A stretch of DNA of 18,079 bases from JBFHFS01 sp041583495 (GTDB lineage Bacteria; Bacteroidota; Bacteroidia; Bacteroidales; Marinilabiliaceae). How positions within the stretch are numbered: position 1 is the stretch's first letter; each line of letters begins with the position of its first letter. The stretch is from contig JBFHFS010000082.1 in NCBI GenBank assembly GCA_041583495.1, positions 1 to 18,079 on the forward strand, read 5' to 3'. This document shows positions 1-7,736 of this stretch, in pieces. The translations under genes and the position numbers were made by a program. Below the pieces are notes generated by a model. That model was not told the origin of the DNA and made no database searches. It saw only the letters and a list, made by a program, of their open reading frames with translations.

Positions 1-348
1 AAACAGGTGTTTATGCTTGATATCTCATTTGTTGTGTTGGCTGAAAAATTCGATTCATCGGCATTCATTTTTTGAGAACAATCGATTATTTGAATTTAAT
101 CGGGCCTTATTCCTATCTGAACCCACTCTTTCTACTTTTTGTAAACTTTTTTTGAGAAATTAACTCACTATTATGTGGGCGAACCTAAAAGAAAATTATC
201 TGTCTAAAGCTATCTTTTCCTGGTGATGCGGTTTAAAGCAAAGAAAAACTATGCAATTGGTTACTCAAATCAGAGCCCCCTTTACACAAGTATCTAAATT
301 TGAAATATGTAAATCTAAAAAAAATACTAATACAAGATGTTTAATCTC
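1..348. other. Intergenic region downstream of the lacI-type gene; no gene seen
   Basis: This AT-rich stretch carries no open reading frame that looks like a protein, no tRNA or rRNA signature and no clear repeat. It lies downstream of the convergently read 3' end of the LacI-type regulator. A run of eight A's near 318-325 would be a U-tract on the minus-strand transcript, but I see no convincing GC-rich hairpin next to it, so I do not call a terminator. The left edge may hold the end of an upstream gene's untranslated region. Confidence 0.5.
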
Positions 349-1365
349 TCAGTTGATTTTTTTGACGGACTCTTTTATTTGAATCGTAGGTTTAAGTAAA
401 ACCTGGCCTGGTTTGTCTTCGCTTTTATTTAGCATTGCAAATAGAAACTTGGTGGCTATTTTACATATGTCGCTTACCGGTTGCGCAATGCAGGAAAGAG
501 GTGTGGATAAAAAGTCCAGATAGGGATGTTCATCAAAGGTGATAAGGGACATGTCCTCCGGGATCCTAATTCCCCCTTCTTTTAGAGCTTTCATGCATCC
601 CAGGGCAATGGTATTGCTTAGTGCAAGGATGGCTGTTGGTCTCTTCTCCTTTTGTAGCAAAAGCTTTGTTTCGAGATATCCGTTCTGGACGGTAAAGTCG
701 TCACCAACAATGGTGTGTTCTATTGCTGTAGCATTTTTTATTGTATCAAGAAAACCTTTTACTCTTAATTGATTAGGAGTGGAAGAGCGGACCCCCTGAA
801 TACAGGCAATGTGGGTATGCCCGTTATTTATCAGGTGCCGGGTGGCGGTAATAGCTCCGTCATAGTTATCAGAAGAAACATAAGGAATATCTAAATCTTC
901 AAAGTACCGGTCCACACAAACCACAGGGAGCCCATTGTCGTGTAAGGATTTTATATGTGCAAATTGGTTGCTGCAAGGCGCAATCACCAATCCCTCAATG
1001 TTTCGCGCGTATAAGTGGTCTAACTCTTTTTTTTCAATTTCCAGGTTTTCGTCACTGTCGCTGATAAGGGTTATGTATCCAAATCTCCGGATTTCTGCAT
1101 TTATTTCGCTGACGATATTGGCGAAGAATGGGTTACTAAGCGAGGGAACAATGAGGGCAATGGTATTACTTTTTCCTGTTCGTAGTTGAGCCGCAGAATA
1201 GTTGGGGATGTAGTGCATTTCTTTGGCCGCCTTTTCTATCTTTTTCTGAGATTTTTCACTGATCCTGTATTGTTCTGCTTTTCCGTTTAAAACCCTTGAG
1301 ACTGTGGTTGTTGAAAGTCCAGTCTTTTTTGAGATATCTGTGATGCTTACTTTTTGTGGCGTCAT
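349..1365 (-). CDS. LacI/GalR-family transcriptional regulator
   Basis: A cytoplasmic one-component DNA-binding regulator of 338 residues, the normal length for the family. Residues 6-28 form the LacI helix-turn-helix, with the recognition segment TTTVSRVLNG. A hinge follows around residues 52-65 (YSAAQLRTGKS), then a periplasmic-binding-protein-like effector domain that starts at the typical strand NTIALIVPSLSNPFF. It is transcribed away from susC. Two copies of the palindrome ACAAACGTTTGT lie in the shared intergenic region (1544-1555 exact, 1376-1387 with one mismatch). Their central CG is the usual LacI-family operator core, so this protein is the obvious ligand for both. One site overlaps the susC -33 box and the other sits near its own transcription start, which suggests repression of the operon plus autorepression. 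The inducer cannot be read from sequence; ribose or a derivative is a guess from the neighbours. Family assignment is firm, effector unknown. Confidence 0.93.
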   Translation of the reverse strand: MTPQKVSITDISKKTGLSTTTVSRVLNGKAEQYRISEKSQKKIEKAAKEMHYIPNYSAAQLRTGKSNTIALIVPSLSNPFFANIVSEINAEIRRFGYITLISDSDENLEIEKKELDHLYARNIEGLVIAPCSNQFAHIKSLHDNGLPVVCVDRYFEDLDIPYVSSDNYDGAITATRHLINNGHTHIACIQGVRSSTPNQLRVKGFLDTIKNATAIEHTIVGDDFTVQNGYLETKLLLQKEKRPTAILALSNTIALGCMKALKEGGIRIPEDMSLITFDEHPYLDFLSTPLSCIAQPVSDICKIATKFLFAMLNKSEDKPGQVLLKPTIQIKESVKKIN

Positions 1366-1375
1366 AATAAAAAGT

Positions 1376-1387
1376 ACAAACGTTTAT
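1376..1387. promoter_or_regulatory. Probable LacI-type operator O2 (autoregulatory)
   Basis: ACAAACGTTTAT differs at one position from the perfect palindrome at 1544-1555. It lies 10 bp upstream of the regulator's start codon and directly downstream of that gene's -7 element on the minus strand, so it would cover the transcription start. This position suits autorepression. The call rests on the match to the second site and on the LacI-type gene next door. Confidence 0.7.
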
Positions 1388-1388
1388 G

Positions 1389-1396
1389 CAAATATA
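1389..1396 (-). promoter_or_regulatory. -7 promoter element for the LacI-type regulator
   Basis: Read on the minus strand this is TATATTTG, an exact match to the Bacteroidota -7 consensus TAnnTTTG. It lies about 24 bp upstream of the regulator's start codon. The -33 region is poor: the expected TTTG reads TTTT at about 19 bp spacing. This predicts a modest promoter whose start site falls inside the adjacent operator copy. Confidence 0.55.
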
Positions 1397-1543
1397 ATTG
1401 ATTAATTCAAAAAATAAAATCAGTATTGTAATCTCAATAGGCTTTATTTTTATTTAGAACATTAGCAGGGAGTTGGGGCTTCCTTTAGGTGGACTGAAAA
1501 AAGAAAAAAAGAGTTAGATTAAAAAAAATAAAAAAAAAAGGGC

Positions 1544-1555
1544 ACAAACGTTTGT
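1544..1555. promoter_or_regulatory. Probable LacI-type operator O1 (susC promoter)
   Basis: ACAAACGTTTGT is a perfect 12-bp palindrome with the central CG typical of LacI/GalR operators. The TTTG at 1551-1554, inside its right half, is also the -33 box of the susC promoter. Binding here should therefore compete directly with the RNA polymerase sigma factor. An A-rich tract (about 1521-1539) lies immediately upstream. Confidence 0.8.
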
Positions 1556-1582
1556 TCCTTTAAATTTTGTTATTTATGTTTG
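1551..1582 (+). promoter_or_regulatory. susC operon promoter (Bacteroidota -33/-7 type)
   Basis: TTTG at 1551-1554 and TATGTTTG at 1575-1582 match the two halves of the Bacteroidota housekeeping promoter (TTTG and TAnnTTTG), with 20 bp between them, within the usual spacing. The inferred start near 1589 gives a leader of about 23 nt before the susC ATG at 1612. No Shine-Dalgarno sequence is visible in the leader, which is normal for the phylum. Overlap with the palindromic operator makes this the likely control point for the whole unit. Confidence 0.75.
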
Positions 1583-1611
1583 TTGACAATTAGTAACTAA
1601 AATTTTTAATC

Positions 1612-4600
1612 ATGAGAAAAAATCAGACCACAAAGGGGGATGGGGACTTATTTTCCAGGGATATCTGGTCCTTTAAAAAGCTTTCTTGGATACTTTCTTT
1701 TATGGTGCTCTGTTCTGTTTTGAACATGACTACAACCGAATTGTATGCGCAAGAAAGAAAATCGATTTCCGGAAAGGTGACCGATAATACCAATACACCA
1801 CTTCCAGGGGTTACTGTGGTGATTAAGGGAACCACCCAGGGGACAATTACTAATACTGAGGGCAATTACACCCTGTCTAATATTCCTGAAAATGCGACCC
1901 TGCAATTCTCGTTTATCGGGATGAAAGCAAAAGAGGTTTTGGTCGCCGGAAAAACAACTATTGATGTGGTTTTGGAACAGGGAGTCATAAGTATTGATGA
2001 AGTGGTTGCCGTAGGCTATGGAACTCAGCGAAAGGGCAATATTACCGGTTCGGTATCCTCCATTAAATCGGAGGAACTGGTTGTTGCACCAGCTGCCAGT
2101 GCTTCAACGTTGCTTGGAGGTAAATTGCCCGGCCTTATTTCTGTTCAACGAAGTGGCCAGCCAGGGGCGGATGCAGCAAACCTGAGTATACGGGGTTTTG
2201 GGGGCGCTCTGGTGATTGTTGATGGCGTTGAAACAAGCTTTAATAATATTGATGCCAATCAAATTGAATCCGTTTCGATTTTGAAAGATGGATCGGCTTC
2301 AATTTATGGTGCACGGGCTGGAAATGGTGTGATATTGGTAACTACTAAAAGAGGAAAAATTGGCAAGCCAACATTGAGCTTAAATTCGTCTTTAACATTT
2401 CAGGGAATAACACAATTTCCCACACCGGTTAGTTCGGGACAATATGCTGAGATGGCTACTGAAGAGTGGCTTCAGGGTGGTAATCCTGCAGAAACAGTGC
2501 CCTATACCGAGGATGAAATTCAAAAGTTTTACGATGGGACGGATCCTCAATATCCCAATACAAACTGGCTGGATGTGCTGAGCAGAGATTGGGCCCCCCA
2601 GCATCAACATAACTTATCTGTTCGGGGTGGAAATGATAACGTCCAATACTTTGGGTTGTTTGGTTTTTTAGATCAGGAAACCATGTGGACCCAAAGTGAT
2701 GCTTTTTATAAAAGATACAATCTACAATCGAATGTGGATGCCAAAATTTTGGATAATCTAACTCTGCGGTTTGATATTTCCGGAATAGTGGAAGACCGGA
2801 ATTTTACGGGTCGGGATTGGTCAGAAGATATATGGAACTCCATTTGGGTCACTTCGCCTACGGTTCCTTCCAGTTATCCGGATCCAACCAAAATACCCAG
2901 TGCACATTACCTGGCCGGTATTGCTCCCGCAAATGTGGTTACCAACAGAGATACCTGGGGGTATTTGGATACCGATAATGAGAATATTAATACTACTCTG
3001 GCATTGGACTATGATTTCAAGATGATCAAAGGACTTAAAGCAAAAGCCCTTGTGAATTATTTAAAAAATTACAGCACTCAGAAACATTTCCTGAAGTCAT
3101 TTACCCTTTATGATTATGATTACAACTCGGATATTTATACCCAGTCGGCATCCAGAAAAGACTCTGAGATGAATATCAATAAGAGTAATGACAGGACCTT
3201 AACAGGTCAGTTTTCGTTAAACTATGAGAATACATTCGCAGGTAAACACCATATTACCGCTTTAGCAATGTATGAGGTAATTGATATAAAAAGTGATTGG
3301 ATAAGAGCCAAGAGAACAGATTTCCTGACCAATGAGATAGATCAATTGTTTGCCGGGAGTACTGAGAATATGCTTAGTGATGGTTCTGCAGGGGAAATGG
3401 GACGAACCAGTTATATTGGGCGGTTAACCTATGATTATAAAAACAAGTATTTGATTGAATCTACCCTTAGAGCCGATGCCTCAGCCAAGTTTGCTGAAGA
3501 TGAAAGATGGGGATACTTTCCAAGTGTTTCCCTCGGATGGCGATTAACCGAAGAGAATTTCATGAATAATGTAAATTTCCTGGATCAGTTAAAACTCAGG
3601 GTGAGTTATGGGCGTTCAGGGAACGATGATGTTGGAAACTTCCAGTATCTGTCGGGCTACTCTTTAAACGACACCTATATTTTTGAGGGAACAACAATTG
3701 AGCAAGGCATAAAAACCACAGGACTCGCCAACCCATTCCTTACGTGGGAAGATATAACAATATATAATGCCGGGACAGATTTCGAGATGTTTAAAGGAAA
3801 ATTGTACGGCGAGATGGATGTGTTTTATCGTGAACGCGTAGGAATTCCTGCCACCAAACTAGCTACCCTTCCCAATACTTTTGGTGCAGATTTACCTCAA
3901 GAAAATTTAAATAGCTTGAACGATAGAGGGTTTGAGCTCTCGCTGGGAACCCGCGGAAAATGGAATCAGCTGAATTATGATGTCTCCGGTAATATTTCAT
4001 GGTCGAGGGCCAAATGGGACCATTATGAAGAGCCGGAATACACCGATCCCGACCAAAAAAGAATATCACAGAATTCGGGACAGTGGACCGATCGCGTGTT
4101 TGGCTATCTGTCGGATGGGTTATTTACCTCCCAGGATGAAATCAATGCACTGGAATTTGATCAGGATCAAAAGGGAAACGTGACCCTACGTCCAGGGGAT
4201 ATTCGATTTAAGGATACCAATGATGACCAAATCCTGGATTGGAAAGATAAAGTTGAAATTGGAGAGGGCGCAACCCCCCATTGGATGTTAGGTATTACTA
4301 CAAATTTCCAATATAAGAACTTCGATCTTTCCATGTTTTTCCAGGGGGCTTTGGGGCATTACATCTCAGTGGATTTGAATCCTCAGAATGCTATTTCTCC
4401 TACAGCACGGTATGACCTTAGATGGACTGAGGAAAATAATGATGCCAATGCCAAAGTCCCCAGATTAGGTGGTTCCAGTCTGAACCAAAGTATGTCGGAT
4501 TACTTGCTTAAACCAGCGGATTATTTAAGATTGAAGAGGTTGAGTCTTGGCTACTCATTACCCAACCACCTTATTCAGACTATCGGGTTTAGTAAGTTTC

Positions 4601-4749
4601 GTGTATATTTTGCCGGAACTAACCTGCTGACGTTTATTAATAAGGAATTAAGGGAATATGATATTGATCCCGAAATGCCTTCGGGTCGCGCAGGTCAATA
4701 TTATCCTCAGCAAAGAACACTCTCTTTGGGGGTAAATATTACACTGTAA
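1612..4749 (+). CDS. susC: SusC/RagA-family TonB-dependent outer-membrane transporter
   Basis: A 1045-residue outer-membrane channel that, with its SusD partner, imports oligosaccharides or other glycoconjugates using TonB energy. A cleavable signal peptide (hydrophobic core about 24-39, predicted cut after LYA at residue 46) is followed by a carboxypeptidase-D-like regulatory domain at about 51-125 (ISGKVTD, PLPGVTVVIKGT, EGNYTL). The SusC linker IDEVVAVGYGTQRK (about 128-141) and the plug domain (about 145-250, with NLSIRGFGGALVIVDGVE and GSASIYGARAGNGVILVTTK) come next. The remainder is the beta-barrel, ending in the aromatic/hydrophobic terminal strand LSLGVNITL. There is no extra N-terminal STN domain, which agrees with control by the neighbouring LacI-type protein rather than by an anti-sigma relay. 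It is the first gene of the unit and lies 27 bp from susD. Family is certain; the substrate is not readable from the sequence. Confidence 0.97.
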   Translation: MRKNQTTKGDGDLFSRDIWSFKKLSWILSFMVLCSVLNMTTTELYAQERKSISGKVTDNTNTPLPGVTVVIKGTTQGTITNTEGNYTLSNIPENATLQFSFIGMKAKEVLVAGKTTIDVVLEQGVISIDEVVAVGYGTQRKGNITGSVSSIKSEELVVAPAASASTLLGGKLPGLISVQRSGQPGADAANLSIRGFGGALVIVDGVETSFNNIDANQIESVSILKDGSASIYGARAGNGVILVTTKRGKIGKPTLSLNSSLTFQGITQFPTPVSSGQYAEMATEEWLQGGNPAETVPYTEDEIQKFYDGTDPQYPNTNWLDVLSRDWAPQHQHNLSVRGGNDNVQYFGLFGFLDQETMWTQSDAFYKRYNLQSNVDAKILDNLTLRFDISGIVEDRNFTGRDWSEDIWNSIWVTSPTVPSSYPDPTKIPSAHYLAGIAPANVVTNRDTWGYLDTDNENINTTLALDYDFKMIKGLKAKALVNYLKNYSTQKHFLKSFTLYDYDYNSDIYTQSASRKDSEMNINKSNDRTLTGQFSLNYENTFAGKHHITALAMYEVIDIKSDWIRAKRTDFLTNEIDQLFAGSTENMLSDGSAGEMGRTSYIGRLTYDYKNKYLIESTLRADASAKFAEDERWGYFPSVSLGWRLTEENFMNNVNFLDQLKLRVSYGRSGNDDVGNFQYLSGYSLNDTYIFEGTTIEQGIKTTGLANPFLTWEDITIYNAGTDFEMFKGKLYGEMDVFYRERVGIPATKLATLPNTFGADLPQENLNSLNDRGFELSLGTRGKWNQLNYDVSGNISWSRAKWDHYEEPEYTDPDQKRISQNSGQWTDRVFGYLSDGLFTSQDEINALEFDQDQKGNVTLRPGDIRFKDTNDDQILDWKDKVEIGEGATPHWMLGITTNFQYKNFDLSMFFQGALGHYISVDLNPQNAISPTARYDLRWTEENNDANAKVPRLGGSSLNQSMSDYLLKPADYLRLKRLSLGYSLPNHLIQTIGFSKFRVYFAGTNLLTFINKELREYDIDPEMPSGRAGQYYPQQRTLSLGVNITL

Positions 4750-4776
4750 TTACTTAGAATAATAATACTTTAATAT

Positions 4777-6558
4777 ATGAACATGAAAAAGATAATCAAT
4801 ATAGCCTTTCTGATTTTTTTAGTTTCCTGTTCGGAGGATGTGTTAGATAAGCAACCTTTAGGAATAATATCAGATGCAACGGTATGGAATGATCCAGATT
4901 TAATTAGTGCCTATAGTACCCAGCTGTGGGCTGATACCTACATATTGGTGGAAGAAGTGAATGCTAATGCCATTACCAATGGAGTGGGGTGGTTTAACAT
5001 CTGCTACTCAATGAAAATGGGAGGGGAAGCCAGAATCAACTGGGGTGTGAATTTACATAAATACAGAAGAGGAGGATTGGATATCAATGGAGGGTTGTTT
5101 GAATGGTGGGAACCGGCTTATAAAATCATTAGAAGACTCAATGAATTTATTGAAAGAATTCCTGAAAGCCCCTTAAGTGACGACATTAAGAGCTCTTATT
5201 TGGCTGATGCACGGTTTCTTAGGGCTTTTAATTATTTTTCTATGGTTAAACGATATGGTGGGGTTCCCCTGATTACAAAAGTGCAGGGTATTAATGATCC
5301 TGAAGAAGAGCTTTTTCTTCCACGAAATAAAGAAGAAGAAATCTACACCTTTGTTGTTAGTGAAATGGATGACATAGTAAATGATCTTCCTCAGGAAAAA
5401 GCATCCGTGAGATATGGAAAACCTACCAAATATACCGCTTTGGCGTTGAAGTCCCGGGCAGCCCTATATGCCGGTAGTATCGCTCAATACGGGACCGTTC
5501 AGTTAGATGGTGTGGTTGGTATTGACCGGGGTAAAGCAAACAGTTTTTATCAACAAGCATACGATGCAGCCAATCAGATTATCGTAGATGGTAAGTTTGC
5601 ACTCTACGATGAGGAGGCAGACAAAACAATGAATTTCAGAAACTTATTTATCAAGAAAAATAATTCCGAAGTTTTACTGGCTGTTATTCATGACGGCGTA
5701 AATTCTCAAACCGGTGGAAATGGTTGGGGATGGGATTTTATCCAAACGCCTCAACCCAACGGAGTAGGCGCCGGAAATGGGGATGGCGTTTATCTGGAAA
5801 TTGCTGAAGAGTTTGAGCATATTGATGGAACCTCCGGAAAATTGGATCGGTCAGCCATTACCCAGGGACTGTGGACAACCGAAGAATTATGGAAAGATAA
5901 AGATCCCCGGTTCGCTGCATCCATCTATACTCAGGATTCTCCATGGAAAGGCAGTACCTTAAATATGCACAATGGTATCCTGACGGCTGATGGAGTCTTG
6001 CAGACAACCGGATCCTATCAGGGAACCCTGGCTGTAGGAACCTCTCAACGACCTAACGGGATCGGATTTGGGGTCCTGAAAAGATTGGACGAAAGCCATG
6101 ATAATACCATTGGATGGGGTACATCAGAAACAGATTATATCGTGTTCAGATACGGAGAGATTCTGCTGAATTTTGCCGAGGCTGCATTCGAGTTAAATAA
6201 ACCAGATGATGCACTGGATGCCGTTAACCAGATTCGAACAAGAGCCGGAATTGCAGAGCTGGAAACCATCGATCGTGAAAAAATCCGGCATGAACGAAAA
6301 GTTGAACTTCTTTTTGAAAACCACCGTTATTGGGATTTAAGAAGATGGCGGGAGGCGGAGACTGAATTGTCTAAAGATGGGTCGGGATTACGTTACATTC
6401 TCGATTCTAATACCGGTAAATTTCAATTGGCCATCATGGAAGTTGTTGACGGAACCGTTAACCGACCGTTATTTTTGGCCCGGCATTATTACCTGCCCAT
6501 TAACCTGAATAGGACCGCAAACAATCCAAATCTCCTGGAGAACCCCGGGTATGAATAA
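4777..6558 (+). CDS. susD: SusD/RagB-family surface glycan-binding lipoprotein
   Basis: The 593-residue lid subunit of the SusCD complex, anchored by lipid to the outer face of the outer membrane. The N-terminus is a lipoprotein signal (FLVSC, lipidated Cys18) followed at once by SED, an acidic stretch typical of the Bacteroidota surface-export signal. The opening DVLDKQPLG, the tetratricopeptide-like helical region (FLRAFNYFSMVKRYGGVPLI; KYTALALKSRAALYAG) and the closing segment DLRRWRE to LPINLNRTANNPNL with NPGYE at the end are characteristic of the family. The start could equally be the ATG two codons later (4783), giving the more usual MKK opening. It follows susC by 27 bp and is followed by a strong hairpin (6566-6606) that separates it from the enzymes. 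Confidence 0.96.
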   Translation: MNMKKIINIAFLIFLVSCSEDVLDKQPLGIISDATVWNDPDLISAYSTQLWADTYILVEEVNANAITNGVGWFNICYSMKMGGEARINWGVNLHKYRRGGLDINGGLFEWWEPAYKIIRRLNEFIERIPESPLSDDIKSSYLADARFLRAFNYFSMVKRYGGVPLITKVQGINDPEEELFLPRNKEEEIYTFVVSEMDDIVNDLPQEKASVRYGKPTKYTALALKSRAALYAGSIAQYGTVQLDGVVGIDRGKANSFYQQAYDAANQIIVDGKFALYDEEADKTMNFRNLFIKKNNSEVLLAVIHDGVNSQTGGNGWGWDFIQTPQPNGVGAGNGDGVYLEIAEEFEHIDGTSGKLDRSAITQGLWTTEELWKDKDPRFAASIYTQDSPWKGSTLNMHNGILTADGVLQTTGSYQGTLAVGTSQRPNGIGFGVLKRLDESHDNTIGWGTSETDYIVFRYGEILLNFAEAAFELNKPDDALDAVNQIRTRAGIAELETIDREKIRHERKVELLFENHRYWDLRRWREAETELSKDGSGLRYILDSNTGKFQLAIMEVVDGTVNRPLFLARHYYLPINLNRTANNPNLLENPGYE

Positions 6559-6565
6559 ATATCAT

Positions 6566-6606
6566 AAAAATCTTTCTCGTGTAATGGTTACGCGGGAAGG
6601 ATTTTT
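6566..6606 (+). terminator. Strong hairpin with terminal T-run after susD (attenuator/terminator-like)
   Basis: The arm 6566-6584 pairs with 6588-6606 over 19 consecutive positions. Sixteen are Watson-Crick and three are G-U wobbles, and all three differences from perfect symmetry are T for C. The loop is three bases, TGG. The 3' arm ends in TTTTT, so the structure resembles an intrinsic terminator whose U-tract pairs with the opening A-tract. It begins eight bases after the susD stop and ends 22 bases before the next start. A partial terminator or an RNA-stabilising 3' stem would both give more susCD than downstream enzyme; the sequence cannot separate them. Confidence 0.75.
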
Positions 6607-6628
6607 GTTAACCCTAATATGAAAAAAT

Positions 6629-7669
6629 ATGAGGCTAATTCTTTTACTGGTAGTTCTTTCCTTAATGTCTGGATGCCAAAATTCAAAAAAAAATCAGGAA
6701 AAAAAGGGATTGGATACTGAACTGAACGTCATCTTTGAGACAGATATGGGCAACGATATTGATGATGCCCTGGCTTTGGATATGCTTTATAAATATGCTG
6801 ACCAAAAGAAAATAAACCTGTTAGCCGTAAGTTCCAATAAGAATAGTGAATTTTCTCCCAGATACATTAATATAATGAACATCTGGTATGGCTATCCCTC
6901 AGTAGAAATAGGAACAGTTGAAAATGGGGCAGATTCTGAAAATGGCCCTAGAAATTATACTCAAACGGTTTGTGAGCACCTAATCGACGGAAAGCCTGAA
7001 TTTAAAGAGGAGCCTGGTCTTTTTTCGGAATCTGTCAGATTATACCGAAAATTACTTTCAAAACAAGCCGATAGATCCGTTGTCATAATATCGGTTGGTT
7101 TTTCTACGAACCTGGCAAGGCTGCTGGACTCCGGAGCCGATGAATTCTCGGATTTATCCGGAAAAGAGTTGGTCGCACAAAAGGTGAAGTTTTTAAGTGC
7201 GATGGCAGGCAATTTTAGTGAAAATCCACCCAAAAAAGAGTTCAATATTTTAATAGATGTGCCCGCTGCCCGGAAAGTTTTTAACGAGTGGCCTACGCCG
7301 ATTGTGGTCAGTCCTTTCGCCGTTGGTAAATCTATTTTGTTTCCCGGCGAATGTATAGAAAATGATTTTCAATGGGCCGAACACAACCCATTGGTATTGG
7401 GGTACAAAAGCTATCTTTCCATGCCATACGACCGGCCAACCTGGGATTTGACCTCCGTACTCTATGCCGTTGAAAGGGACCAAAACTATTTTTCAAAAAG
7501 CGAAAACGGGAACATTACTGTAGATGAAAACGGATTTACCCGGTTTATTGAACGGCAAGATGGCAATTGCGTGATTCTCAGTGCCAATCCTGAACAACAG
7601 GAAAGGATAAAATCCAGGTTTATAGAACTAATTACCATGAGGCCAAAGGTTTTTTCAAAAGAAAAATGA
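6629..7669 (+). CDS. Nucleoside-hydrolase-like lipoprotein 1 (ribofuranosidase)
   Basis: A 346-residue member of the inosine-uridine nucleoside N-ribohydrolase fold (PF01156 type), predicted to split ribofuranosyl bonds outside the cytoplasm. The N-terminus is a lipoprotein signal, LMSGC, with Cys16. The metal/catalytic loop at residues 37-46 reads ETDMGNDIDD. Compared with the classical DxDPGxDD it has two extra residues, and the first Asp is Glu37; the Asp equivalents expected to bind calcium and act as base (Asp39, Asp45, Asp46) are kept. Near the C-terminus RPTWDLTSVLYA places Trp272 before the metal-binding Asp273, where the protozoan inosine-uridine enzyme has His. SVGFSTNLARLL and PTPIVVSPFAVG are further family segments shared with the paralogue at 9145. 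The start at 6629 is chosen because it gives the lipoprotein signal in frame. The true substrate (nucleoside or another riboside) is open. Confidence 0.88.
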   Translation: MRLILLLVVLSLMSGCQNSKKNQEKKGLDTELNVIFETDMGNDIDDALALDMLYKYADQKKINLLAVSSNKNSEFSPRYINIMNIWYGYPSVEIGTVENGADSENGPRNYTQTVCEHLIDGKPEFKEEPGLFSESVRLYRKLLSKQADRSVVIISVGFSTNLARLLDSGADEFSDLSGKELVAQKVKFLSAMAGNFSENPPKKEFNILIDVPAARKVFNEWPTPIVVSPFAVGKSILFPGECIENDFQWAEHNPLVLGYKSYLSMPYDRPTWDLTSVLYAVERDQNYFSKSENGNITVDENGFTRFIERQDGNCVILSANPEQQERIKSRFIELITMRPKVFSKEK

Positions 7670-7736
7670 ATGATTTAAACTTTTGGTTGAAACTCTTTTC
7701 AATAAAAAAAATAGCCTGGTAGAAGAAATAAAGAAT

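Noticed and set aside
7683..7736. Upstream TTG-initiated extension of the unassigned lipoprotein
   Set aside because: The added 18 residues would bury the lipoprotein signal; the ATG at 7737 gives a correct signal and cysteine spacing.
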